Notes under the pieces: generated by a model | Database searches by the model: none | What the model saw: the letters and a program-made list of their open reading frames with translations, nothing else | Told to the model about the DNA's origin: nothing | Shown here: piece by piece, positions 25,153 through 32,637 of the stretch | Layout: the number at the start of each line of letters is the position of its first letter | How positions within the stretch are numbered: the first letter of the stretch is position 1 | Made by a program: the position numbers and the translations under genes | Assembly: GCA_965203435.1 (NCBI GenBank) | Contig: CBDBCU010000001.1 | Span: forward strand, 434,001 to 498,000 | Direction: 5' to 3' | Length of the DNA: 64,000 nt | DNA from: CBDBCU01 sp965203435 | Lineage (GTDB): Bacteria; Chloroflexota; Dehalococcoidia; Lucifugimonadales; UBA3495

Positions 25153-26463
25153 TTGATTGACCGCTATTCCCGCCCGGCGATGCAAAAGGTCTGGTCGGAC
25201 GAGAACAAGTACCGGAAGTGGCTCGAGGTCGAGCTGGCCGTGGCCGAAGCCTGGACGGAGGAGGGGGCCATCCCGCCGGCGGATATGGCTTTGCTCCGCC
25301 CGGTGCAGTATAACCATGCCCGGATGCTGGAAATTTTCGAGACCACCCGCCACGATGTCACCGCCTTTCTGACTTCCATCACCGAGGGCGTCGGCCCGGA
25401 GGGGCGCTGGCTGCACTGGGGGATGACTTCCTCGGATATGCTGGACACGGCGCAAAGCCTGCAAATGGTGGCGGCCGGCCAATTGTTGCAGCAGGAACTG
25501 GCGGCCGCCATCGCCGCTCTGGAAAAGCAGGCGGTAGCCCACAAAGACACCCTGATGATGGGCCGCACCCACGGCGTCCACGCCGAGCCGATGACCTTTG
25601 GCCTTAAAATGGCGCTATGGTGGGAGGAACTGAAGCGTCAGCAGGCCCGATTGGCGGCCGCTTGCGAAACCATCCGGGTCGGCAAAATTTCCGGGGCCGT
25701 CGGCACTCATGCCACCATCCCGCCGGCCGTGGAGGAACGGGTTTGCCGCCGCTTGGGGTTGGCAGTGGCTCCGGTATCCAACCAAGTCATCCAGCGGGAT
25801 CGGTACGCCCATTTCCTTACTACCCTGGCTTTGATTGCGGCCTCGTTGGAAAAGTTCGCCACCGAAATCCGCGCCTTGCAACGCACCGAGCTGCACGAAG
25901 TCGAGGAACCCTTTGGGTCGGGGCAGACCGGCTCCTCCTCGATGCCGCACAAGCGCAACCCGGAACTGGCGGAGCGGATTTGCGGCTTGGCCCGGCTGAT
26001 TCGCGGCCACAGCGTCACCGCCCTGGAAAATGTGGCTTTGTGGGGGGAGCGGGACATCAGCCATTCCTCGGCGGAACGGATTATCCTGCCCGATTCCTGC
26101 CTGGCCCTGGACTATATCCTGTCCATTTTTACCCGCATCATCCAGGATTTGCGGGTTAATGTTGACCGGATGTGGGCCAATGTGGAAAGCAGCCGCGGCC
26201 TGATTTTCAGCCAACGGGTTCTGCTGGCCCTGGTGGATAAGGGCGCGGCCCGGGAAACGGCCTATCAAGTGGTGCAGCGCAATGCGATGCGGAGTTGGGA
26301 TGGGGGGCAGGATTTCCGGGAATTGCTGAAAGGCGATCCGGAAGCTGGGGAATGGCTGACCGGCCCGGAACTGGAAACTCTCTTTGATTACCGCTACTAT
26401 ACCCGTTATGTGGATGATACCTTTCAGCGGATCGGCCTGCTGCCGGCCGCTGCATCATCCTGA
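25153..26463 (+). CDS. purB: Adenylosuccinate lyase
   Basis: PurB removes fumarate in two steps of purine synthesis (SAICAR to AICAR, adenylosuccinate to AMP). The 436-residue product starts with TTG at 25153 (MIDRYSRPAM), preceded by GGAGGG. The superfamily signature GSSSMPHKRNPELAERI with the catalytic serine loop is present, along with MTSSDMLDTAQS and GRTHGVHAEPMTFG. The short N-terminus and full length match bacterial tetrameric enzymes. It is followed by purC after 95 bases. Confidence 0.97.
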   Translation: MIDRYSRPAMQKVWSDENKYRKWLEVELAVAEAWTEEGAIPPADMALLRPVQYNHARMLEIFETTRHDVTAFLTSITEGVGPEGRWLHWGMTSSDMLDTAQSLQMVAAGQLLQQELAAAIAALEKQAVAHKDTLMMGRTHGVHAEPMTFGLKMALWWEELKRQQARLAAACETIRVGKISGAVGTHATIPPAVEERVCRRLGLAVAPVSNQVIQRDRYAHFLTTLALIAASLEKFATEIRALQRTELHEVEEPFGSGQTGSSSMPHKRNPELAERICGLARLIRGHSVTALENVALWGERDISHSSAERIILPDSCLALDYILSIFTRIIQDLRVNVDRMWANVESSRGLIFSQRVLLALVDKGAARETAYQVVQRNAMRSWDGGQDFRELLKGDPEAGEWLTGPELETLFDYRYYTRYVDDTFQRIGLLPAAASS

Positions 26464-26558
26464 GGCCCGGGCCGGCTTGCGCCCGGCCGTCCGCCCCGCC
26501 TAATGGGGAATCGGTATCCCCATACCTTAGCTGAACGGAAAGGAACGCAGGAAAACTT

Positions 26559-27455
26559 ATGCTGGTAGAATCCGGATTGCCCAACCTGATGCACCGCGGC
26601 AAGGTGCGGGATACCTATGCCATCAACGAGGCCCGGCTGCTGCTGGTGGCGACGGACCGCATTTCCGCCTTTGATGTGGTGCTGCCCACCGGCATTCCCG
26701 ACAAGGGGCTGGTGCTGAACCGCATTTCCGCTTTCTGGTTTCACCAGACGGCGCACCTCCTTCCCAATCACCTGGTAGCCCTGGCCGACGCCCCGGAAGC
26801 CCCGGCCCTGCTGGGGGACAATCCCGACCTGGCCGACCTGCCGGCGGCCGTGGCCCGGCAGGCGATGGTGGTCAAGCGGGCGCAGCGCATTGATATTGAG
26901 TGCATTGTGCGCGGCTACATCACCGGTTCCGCCTGGGGGGAATACCGGCGGCAAGGCACCGTCTCCGGCAAGCCTATGGCCGCCGGCCTGGTGGAGGGGG
27001 ATGCTTTTCCTGAACCCCTTTTTACCCCCACCACGAAAGCCGAGGAGGGCCACGACCAGAATATGACCGATGCCGAGGTGGTGGCAATGGTGGGCGGGGA
27101 AATGGCGCAACGCCTGGCCGCGGCCAGTATCGCGGTGTACCGCTTTGCCCACGACTACGCCAAAGCGCGCGGCATCCTGCTGGCCGACACCAAGATGGAG
27201 TTCGGCTTGCTCGACGACGAGTTAATCCTGATTGACGAGCTGCTGACCCCGGATTCCAGCCGGTTCTGGGATTTGGAGGGCTACGCCCCGGGCAAATCCC
27301 AGCCCAATTATGACAAGCAGTTTGTCCGGGACTGGCTGACCGAGCAGGGCTGGAATCAGGAGCCGCCGGCCCCGGAACTGCCGGCGGAAGTAACCGCTCG
27401 CACTACGGAGCGGTATATCGAAGCCTACCGCCGGCTTACCGGCTTGGAGCTGTAA
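26559..27455 (+). CDS. purC: SAICAR synthase
   Basis: PurC joins aspartate to CAIR with ATP. The 298-residue product shows MHRGKVRDTYAI, LLVATDRISAFDVVLP, the core KRAQRIDIECIVRGYITGSA (written in one 20-residue piece), KAEEGHDQNMTDAE and LADTKMEFGLLDDELILIDE. The length is that of the longer PurC type found in Actinobacteria and eukaryotes (about 300) rather than the 237-residue E. coli type. GGAAAGGAACG lies upstream of the ATG. The next gene is a DUF3105 protein and then purS. Confidence 0.97.
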   Translation: MLVESGLPNLMHRGKVRDTYAINEARLLLVATDRISAFDVVLPTGIPDKGLVLNRISAFWFHQTAHLLPNHLVALADAPEAPALLGDNPDLADLPAAVARQAMVVKRAQRIDIECIVRGYITGSAWGEYRRQGTVSGKPMAAGLVEGDAFPEPLFTPTTKAEEGHDQNMTDAEVVAMVGGEMAQRLAAASIAVYRFAHDYAKARGILLADTKMEFGLLDDELILIDELLTPDSSRFWDLEGYAPGKSQPNYDKQFVRDWLTEQGWNQEPPAPELPAEVTARTTERYIEAYRRLTGLEL

Positions 27456-27544
27456 CCGATTTTGCCGTCCTCCCGCCGCGGCGGAAAGCCGGTAAGGGTC
27501 TTTCCGGCGGCGGGAAAGCGGCCTATTTTCAGGAGGTAACTGAA

Positions 27545-28219
27545 TTGCCCCCGTCCCAACGCCGCCGCCGGCGGGCGGCGCAACAAAACCGCGCCGCGGA
27601 CTTGACCATCCGGCAAACCCGCCAGCGGCCTAACTGGTGGTACATTTCCGCCTCGATCATCATCGCCATTCTGGTCATTGGCGGCTTTATCGCCGAGGCC
27701 ATCTTTGGCTTGCTGCCCAGCAATACCGAGGGCATCGGCGGCAGCAGCGAATATGTCGAGGGAGTCGGCGAGCGGCAGGAAATTATGCCCACCGTCAACC
27801 ACGTGCCGGATGGCCGCCAGGTGGCCTACAGCACTACCCCGCCCACTTCCGGCGACCATTGGGATTGGTGGGCCCGCTGCGGTTTCTATCCCGAGGGTAT
27901 GCCGGACGAGCGCATCGTCCACAACCTGGAACACGGCAACATCGTGGTCAGCTACAACCTGCCCGACGCGGCCGCGGTGCAACAGCTGCGGGACTTTATG
28001 AACGGTTTCGAGCTGGCCCCGGCGTGGGCTGTAACCCGGTTCTACGATAAAATCCCGGAGGGTACGGTAGCCCTTTCCGCTTGGGGAGTGCTGGATACCA
28101 TGCAAGGGGTGGACGAGGCGCGCATTGAGCGGTTTTTCCGGGAATATGCCGGCACTTTGGGGCCGGAATTTCCCACTGGCGCGCCCTGCACTACCTCCGG
28201 CATTATGGACAGTCCCTAG
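27545..28219 (+). CDS. DUF3105 membrane-anchored protein
   Basis: An AGGAGG site precedes a TTG start at 27545. The 224-residue product has a very basic N-terminus (SQRRRRRAAQQNR), one membrane helix at about 34-57 (WYISASIIIAILVIGGFIAE), then the DUF3105 domain outside the membrane. Its hallmarks are YSTTPPTSGDHWDWWARCGFY and IVHNLEHGNIVVSYNLPD. The conserved His and Cys may bind a metal, but the family's function is unknown. It lies between purC and purS. Confidence 0.87.
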   Translation: MPPSQRRRRRAAQQNRAADLTIRQTRQRPNWWYISASIIIAILVIGGFIAEAIFGLLPSNTEGIGGSSEYVEGVGERQEIMPTVNHVPDGRQVAYSTTPPTSGDHWDWWARCGFYPEGMPDERIVHNLEHGNIVVSYNLPDAAAVQQLRDFMNGFELAPAWAVTRFYDKIPEGTVALSAWGVLDTMQGVDEARIERFFREYAGTLGPEFPTGAPCTTSGIMDSP

Positions 28220-28238
28220 GGCGGGCAAAGGACGCAAA

Positions 28239-28487
28239 GTGTACCGCGCCAAGGTTTATGTAACCCTGAAACCGGCCGTCAACGATCCCCAGGGCAGCGC
28301 TGTCCGCGGCGGATTGCATAGCCTCGGTTTTGCCGCCGTTCAAGAGGTGCGGGTCGGCAAGTACCTCGAAATCCGGATTGACGCCGCGGAAGTGGAGCAG
28401 GCCCGGGAACAGGTGTCCCAAATGTGCCAGCAGCTGCTGGCTAACCCGGTTATCGAGGATTACCGCATCGAACTAGATGCGGATTAG
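28239..28487 (+). CDS. purS: Phosphoribosylformylglycinamidine synthase subunit PurS
   Basis: PurS bridges PurL and PurQ in the three-part FGAM synthase. The start is GTG at 28239, giving 82 residues: VYRAKVYVTLKPAVNDPQGS, then VRVGKYLEIRID and LANPVIEDYRIEL. These match the family end to end. AAAGGA lies seven bases upstream. No purQ or purL follows; instead there is a repeat cluster. In most genomes purS is immediately followed by those genes, so the operon appears split here. Confidence 0.93.
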   Translation: MYRAKVYVTLKPAVNDPQGSAVRGGLHSLGFAAVQEVRVGKYLEIRIDAAEVEQAREQVSQMCQQLLANPVIEDYRIELDAD

Positions 28488-28505
28488 GGGACTGGCGTAT
28501 ATAGA

Positions 28506-28674
28506 ACCGTCATTCCCGCGTAAGCGGGAATCCCCAAATGCCGCTGCCACCGGATTCCCGCTTACGCGGGAATGACGGTTACGATAGATTCCCGCTTGCG
28601 CGGGAATGACTGATTCAAGTCGGGCCGTCCATTATCGGGCAGGGATAGATTCCCGCTTGCGCGGGAATGACGGT
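28506..28674. repeat. Family A palindromic repeat cluster
   Basis: Starting with ACCGTCATTCCCGCGTAAGC, four inverted or direct copies of the core (ATTCCCGCTTACGCGGGAAT or the variant with CTTGCG) lie within 170 bases. The cluster fills most of the 315-base gap between purS and the propeller gene; nothing else is seen there. Confidence 0.85.
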
Positions 28675-28802
28675 AAGAGAGGGGGTTGTACGGGATAGGC
28701 AATTGCATGGGCATCAGGAAAGCGGCAGTTGACAATTCCCGTTTCTTTTGTTGCAATAGCCCTATTCCCCGGCCGGCCGATTTCCGGCAAGGAGAGGATG
28801 TT

Positions 28803-29798
28803 ATGACTGCCCGCCCGCAGCAGACCTATGTTTATGTGGGGGCCGAAAGTAGCGGCCTGTATCGCCGCGCCCCCGGGGCTGACCATTGGGAGGAATTGAC
28901 GAACGGCCTGCCGGAAAATCCCATCGTCCCCGGCATCGCGATTCATCCCCGTCACCCGGAAGTTATCTACGCCGGCACTCAGGACGGCCCCTATCGCAGT
29001 AGCGATCGCGGCGAGCATTGGGAACGGCTGGACTATCCCGCCCTGGCTCCACCGGTGTGGACTTTCCTGTTCCGGCCCCGGGATCCGGGAGTGATGTACG
29101 CCGGCACCGCCCCGGGAGAGGTGTATCGCAGCGTCAACGGCGGCGATTCCTGGCAGCAGCTGAACTTTCCCCGCGGTAGCAGCGAGGTCAGCATGGCCTT
29201 TCCCACCCGGGTGATCGGCTTGACCGCCGACCCTAACTTTCCCGAGGAAATGTACGCCGCCCTGGAAGTGGCCGGGGTGATGCGCTCCCGGGACGGCGGC
29301 GACAGCTGGCAGGAAATCACCGGCTCCCTGGCTCCCGGCGAGGATACCCTGGATTTGCACGGCGTCCAATGCGCCGCCGCCTCGCCGCGCACCGTCTTTA
29401 TCACCACCCGGGTTGGCCCCTTTATCGGGCCGGATGGCGGCAGCGAATGGCTGCCGGTCAACTTCGGCCAGTTTTCGGAAATCACCTACACCCGCGACCT
29501 GTACGCCGCCCCCCACGACCCCAATATGCTGTATGTGTCCATTGGCGCGGCGGCCCGCAGTAAGCAGGGCGCCCTGTACCGCAGCCGGGACTTGTTCAAG
29601 ACCTTTGAGCGGGTGGGACCGGACACTAACGCCGCCAGTACGATGATGGCGGTTAGGGTGGACGCCCGGGCTCCGGAGCGGATTTTCTGCGCCGCCCGGG
29701 ATGGGGAAGTTTTCGGCTCTTATGACAACGGGGCCACTTGGGAAAGCTACCCCCTGCCGGAAAAGGCCAAGGAAATCCGGGGCCTGGCCGTGGGCTAG
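28803..29798 (+). CDS. BNR/VPS10-like beta-propeller protein
   Basis: The 331-residue product consists of repeated propeller blades with Asp-box-like motifs: GLYRRAPGADHWEEL, PYRSSDRGEHWERL, VYRSVNGGDSWQQL, VMRSRDGGDSWQEI and VFGSYDNGATWESY. The same fold is seen in sialidases, VPS10 and the photosystem II assembly factor Ycf48. There is no signal peptide, and catalytic sialidase residues (Arg triad) are not evident. AAGGAGAGG precedes the ATG at 28803. A cytoplasmic binding or scaffold role is more likely than an enzyme; the ligand is unknown. Confidence 0.82.
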   Translation: MTARPQQTYVYVGAESSGLYRRAPGADHWEELTNGLPENPIVPGIAIHPRHPEVIYAGTQDGPYRSSDRGEHWERLDYPALAPPVWTFLFRPRDPGVMYAGTAPGEVYRSVNGGDSWQQLNFPRGSSEVSMAFPTRVIGLTADPNFPEEMYAALEVAGVMRSRDGGDSWQEITGSLAPGEDTLDLHGVQCAAASPRTVFITTRVGPFIGPDGGSEWLPVNFGQFSEITYTRDLYAAPHDPNMLYVSIGAAARSKQGALYRSRDLFKTFERVGPDTNAASTMMAVRVDARAPERIFCAARDGEVFGSYDNGATWESYPLPEKAKEIRGLAVG

Positions 29799-29818
29799 GG
29801 TTCGGGATTAACATAGAT

Positions 29819-29868
29819 AGACAGGATAGACAGGATTAGGTATATCCTGTTAATATAGTCAACTAAAG
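29819..29868. repeat. AT-rich dispersed-type repeat with small hairpin
   Basis: ATAGACAGG occurs twice in a row and is followed by ACAGGATTAGGTATATCCTGT, written here as ACAGGAT-TAGGTAT-ATCCTGT, a 7-bp hairpin. The segment is much more AT-rich than its surroundings. It resembles common intergenic repeats of the AATCCTGT type. Confidence 0.5.
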
Positions 29869-29934
29869 GGATGGGGCAGTCTGCGCCCAGATCCCTATGG
29901 TCATACCCCTAGACCTAGAGTAGAAAGAAAGGCA

Positions 29935-29985
29935 CGTCGGGGCCGAAATCGCCAGGGCGATTTCGGCCCCGACGAAAATTTTTTT
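29935..29985 (+). terminator. Strong hairpin with T-run before the secreted-protein gene
   Basis: A perfect 19-bp inverted repeat (29935-29953 with 29956-29974) has a two-base loop (AG) and is followed by AAAATTTTTTT. As a plus-strand terminator it would end the propeller transcript, whose stop is 137 bases upstream. It also stands only 22 bases before the ATG at 30007, so it could attenuate that gene. Confidence 0.8.
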
Positions 29986-30004
29986 GGGGCCTTTTGGAGG
30001 CCCC
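29986..30004 (+). promoter_or_regulatory. Hairpin overlapping the Shine-Dalgarno of the gene at 30007
   Basis: GGGGCC at 29986-29991 pairs with GGCCCC at 29999-30004 around the loop TTTTGGA. The Shine-Dalgarno GGAGG (29996-30000) lies partly in the loop and partly in the 3' arm, so the hairpin would mask it. It directly abuts the T-run of the preceding terminator. Confidence 0.6.
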
Positions 30005-30006
30005 TT

Positions 30007-30762
30007 ATGCCCCGGATCTTGGCCGCCAGTATCGTTTTTTTCCTGCTGCTGGGGGCCGGGTATGGCTTGGCCCAAGCGGCCCGGGCCATCCCCTGGGACT
30101 GTTCCGACTGGCAAGCCTTTGTCCACGAGGATCGCACCATCGCCATCCTGGAATCCCTGGCCGCCAATCGCGGCAAAGCCCTCTACTGCGGCGTCGACCA
30201 GTCCGACACCTTTGCCAAGGCCGAAACCTGGGAAGCCGGCAAGGATCGCAACGAGCGGGACGATACCATCTATTCCGGGGAACGCGGCATTTTCCGCGGC
30301 TTTATCGCCGCCCAGGAGGGATACCTGACCGACGGGGAATCCGGCGTTACCGGCCAGTCTATCGACCGCATCTTTGAGTTTCCCCGGGAGAAAAAGAAAC
30401 GGCGGACGCGCATTAAACGCCTCAAACTGGCCGCCGACGGCTCCCGCTTGATCCGGGGTCCCAATGGCGGCACCGTCAACATCGGCGGCGGCACCCGATC
30501 CTTTGCCCAATCACGCGCGCGGGTTGCTTACACCCAAACGCCCGACTGGGAACAGCTGACCCAGACGGAAGCCTTGCGGGAATGTCGTTCTCGCGGCTAT
30601 CCCCGCGCCCGCAACGCCGCCAGTATTGCCCCCGCCACCAATAACGACATCATGTGGGACTATACCCCCGACCGGGAGCTCTCAAATCCCCTGTCCTGGA
30701 TTTTCGAGGCTTATCAACTCCGGCAATACACGGTCACCTGCGAAAAGAAAGTCCGCCGCTGA
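30007..30762 (+). CDS. Secreted four-cysteine protein, unknown family (copy 1)
   Basis: The 251-residue product has a signal peptide (ILAASIVFFLLLGAGYGLAQ, cleavage near AARA). The mature part has four cysteines also present in the paralogue at 45001: IPWDCSDW, LYCGVDQSD, RECRSRGYP and VTCEKKVRR. The best conserved block is DRNERDDTIYSGERGIFRGF, then IAAQEGYLTDGESG and DRIFEFP, followed by a Lys/Arg-rich linker. Two disulfides are likely. I do not recognise the family. The gene is preceded by a strong terminator and a hairpin over its ribosome-binding site, suggesting tight control. Confidence 0.8.
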   Translation: MPRILAASIVFFLLLGAGYGLAQAARAIPWDCSDWQAFVHEDRTIAILESLAANRGKALYCGVDQSDTFAKAETWEAGKDRNERDDTIYSGERGIFRGFIAAQEGYLTDGESGVTGQSIDRIFEFPREKKKRRTRIKRLKLAADGSRLIRGPNGGTVNIGGGTRSFAQSRARVAYTQTPDWEQLTQTEALRECRSRGYPRARNAASIAPATNNDIMWDYTPDRELSNPLSWIFEAYQLRQYTVTCEKKVRR

Positions 30763-30867
30763 CCTATCCCGGTTCCGGCCGCGCCACCGGCAAAGGAAAG
30801 CCGGGCCTCCTGGGGGGTGGCCCGGTTTGCTTTGCAACCTGTTTACCGTCTTTCCCGACGCCTTTAT

Positions 30868-31360
30868 ACCGTCATTCCCGCGTAAGCGGGAATCCCGAAA
30901 TGCCTTGCCATAATCCGGCTTGTCTTACGCATTACCGTTCGGGATTCCCGCTTACGCGGGAATGACGGTAAGAGAGGCGGGAATCCCGAACGGTAATGCC
31001 TTATGTTGCCGCATCCCCGGCAAACGGCCACCGGATTCCCGCTTACGCGGGAATGACGGTAGGGGGCGCGGGAATCCCGAACGGTAATGCCTTATAACGC
31101 CGCATCCCCGGCAAAGAGCCGCCGGATTCCCGCTTACGCGGGAATGACGGTAGGGGCGCGGGTATGCCGGTAGTGGGCTTGGGTATGCCGGTAGGGGGCG
31201 CGGGTATGCCGGTATAAAGGCGGCGGGAAGGACGGTCAGGGAGGGGCCGGCTTTCTTTTCGGGCGTTGCCCGCAGTTCGGCCGGCCAATTGCCTATAGAA
31301 ACCGTCATTCCCGCGCATCTCTCTACCGTCTTTCCCGCGTAAGCGGGAACCCAGAAATGC
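30868..31360. repeat. Large family A repeat array
   Basis: This fills the gap between the secreted protein and the thioredoxin-like gene. It begins ACCGTCATTCCCGCGTAAGC and contains repeated modules starting GCGGGAATCCCGAACGGTAA at 30977 and 31068 (period 91), each ending GATTCCCGCTTACGCGGGAA then TGACGGTAGGGG. From about 31158 three short units of GGGTATGCCGGTA follow at about 22-base spacing. Two more palindromes lie at about 31300-31350. No gene is seen. Confidence 0.88.
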
Positions 31361-31365
31361 CCGGC

Positions 31366-31953
31366 CTACCCGCCGACCCGTTCTTGCAGGCGGGCAATCA
31401 GTTCGGTGACCGTGGCTTGCTGCCAGTCGGCGGCCCGGGCGGCGGTGCGGGCGCGGCGTTCCCGGCCAAAGTCCGGATCGCTGATTTCCGGGTTTTCGGC
31501 GCGGATGGCGGCCTCGATTTCCGCCGTTTCCCGTTCCGCCACCTGCGGCCGCTCAATCCAATGGCAGATATAGCGGTGGTCGGCGGTGTAGAAAACCGCC
31601 GTGGGGATGGACATCCACTGTCCCTCTTTGAGGAACTCGTTCATAATGTCGTGGTGCTGATCCCGGGGGAAAATCCGCAGTTCCCAGCCGGCGGCTTCGG
31701 TCATGCGGGCCAGGACGGGGAGGCCGCGCACCACATCGCCGCACCAGTCCTCGCCCAGCACCAGCATTTTGGCCGGCCCGGCCGGGTGGGCGGCCAGGGC
31801 TTGCAGGGCGGCGGCGTTTTCCGCCGTCACCTGAAAGTTGGCGTAAAAGTCCTCCATGCGCGCCTTGTTCACCTTGACCTGCGCCATATAGTCGGCGTAG
31901 GTAAAGCCCGCGGCAAAGCGCTGCGGCGTTACCACGCTGGTATCGGTAGCCAT
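31366..31953 (-). CDS. Thioredoxin-family protein with a single active-site cysteine
   Basis: The 195-residue product begins MATDTSVVTPQRF, preceded by AAGGAGGT, and has a thioredoxin fold. The redox motif in MLVLGEDWCGDVVRGLPVL is CxxD (Cys-Gly-Asp-Val) with no second cysteine. The EDWCGD...R.LP pattern matches a known bacterial family, and SIPTAVFYTADH holds the cis-proline. A monothiol mechanism or bacillithiol/CoA-type substrate handling is possible but unproven. A probable selenoprotein of glutaredoxin type lies 133 bases upstream on the same strand. Confidence 0.86.
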   Translation of the reverse strand: MATDTSVVTPQRFAAGFTYADYMAQVKVNKARMEDFYANFQVTAENAAALQALAAHPAGPAKMLVLGEDWCGDVVRGLPVLARMTEAAGWELRIFPRDQHHDIMNEFLKEGQWMSIPTAVFYTADHRYICHWIERPQVAERETAEIEAAIRAENPEISDPDFGRERRARTAARAADWQQATVTELIARLQERVGG

Positions 31954-31984
31954 AACTGACCTCCTTAATGCTGCTGTGTCCGCC

Positions 31985-32033
31985 CCGGCAACCAGTTCAG
32001 GGTGACCCTGCATCCAGTTCCGGGTGAGCGGAT
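31985..32033. repeat. Family B repeat, degenerate
   Basis: CCGGCAACCAGTTCAGGGTG and CATCCAGTTCCGGGTGAGCG stand in tandem between the thioredoxin-like gene and the selenoprotein candidate. Confidence 0.6.
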
Positions 32034-32086
32034 GCGTTGAACCGCCGGAAAAAATGGGGACGGCCGCCCGGCCGTCAGCCGATTTC

Positions 32087-32302
32087 TCAACCTTGATGGC
32101 CCTCAAAGCCGATTTCCACCCGGCCGTCGGGATAGAGGATGATGGGGACGTTATCCCCGTAGAGCAGGGCTTCGTCCAGGGTATCCTGGCTTTGATCCAC
32201 CCGCCGCTCCTCGTAGGCGATGCCCTGGCGACGCCACGCGTCGCGCAACCGGTCGGAGGCCGGTCAAATCGTCAGGGTATAAACCACCGGAATATCCGCC
32301 AT
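32087..32302 (-). CDS. Probable selenoprotein, glutaredoxin-like (UxxS motif; TGA at codon 13)
   Basis: Reading TGA at 32264-32266 as selenocysteine gives a 71-residue protein: MADIPVVYTLTI, then U-PAS, DRLRDAWRRQGIAYEERRVD and, near the end, VPIILYPDGRVEIGF. The strand-Cys-helix pattern and the VPIIxYPDGR block are those of glutaredoxin-like proteins, with Sec where the redox Cys (CPxS) belongs. GGGAGG precedes the ATG. A 7-bp hairpin with GTG loop starts 19 bases after the TGA, within bacterial SECIS geometry. Protein-like sequence continues on both sides of the single TGA. It resembles the so-called UXX-star selenoproteins. The alternative is a pseudogene with one Cys-to-stop change. No sel genes are in the window. 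Confidence 0.75.
32228..32244 (-). promoter_or_regulatory. SECIS-like hairpin
   Basis: On the minus strand GCGACGC-GTG-GCGTCGC is a perfect 7-bp stem. Its loop is 26 bases after the TGA codon and begins with G, as expected for bacterial SECIS elements. A second small hairpin (ACCGG with CCGGT) lies between it and the TGA. Confidence 0.6.
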
Positions 32303-32387
32303 AGCGCTGCCTCCCGCCCGGTTGAATGGGGTTTCCTTTGCCGCCTATTCTACAAGGGATAGCTGGCCTTGTCACTAGGGCTTTTCT

Positions 32388-32585
32388 ACCGTCATTCCCG
32401 CGTAAGCGGGAATCCCGAACGGCACTGCCTTATAATGCCGCATCACCGGCAAACAGCCGTGGGATTCCCGCTTACGCGGGAATGACGGTAGAAAGGGGCG
32501 GGAATGACGGTAGAAAGGGGCGGGAATGACGGTAAGGATGGGCAGGGATGGCGGCAAGGATGGGCAGGAATGGCGGCAAGGGGCG
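32388..32585. repeat. Family A repeat with short tandem tail
   Basis: A full module runs from ACCGTCATTCCCGCGTAAGC to GGATTCCCGCTTACGCGGGA at about 32480. Its right end then repeats as units of GGGGCGGGAATGACGGTAGA (about 22 bases) that decay into GGATGGGCAGGGATGGCGGC and relatives up to 32585. This accounts for most of the gap between 32303 and 32637. Confidence 0.82.
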
Positions 32586-32592
32586 GCCGCCG

Positions 32593-32603
32593 TGTGGTAA
32601 AAT
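32593..32603 (+). promoter_or_regulatory. Extended -10 promoter of the ABM gene
   Basis: TGTGGTAAAAT has a TG extension and a TAAAAT -10 box, 34 bases before the ATG at 32638. Confidence 0.5.
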
Positions 32604-32637
32604 AAGGCGACACGGCAAACCGCCGCAAGGAGGAAAG

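Noticed and set aside
30868..31216. Regularly spaced palindromic repeats that look like a CRISPR array
   Set aside because: The parts between repeats are themselves repeated rather than unique spacers, units are 91 bases and decay into 22-base tails, and no cas gene is near.
32087..32302. Selenoprotein candidate as two separate tiny genes
   Set aside because: The piece before the TGA has only 12 codons and the piece after it has no start or ribosome-binding site, while both parts join into one known fold.
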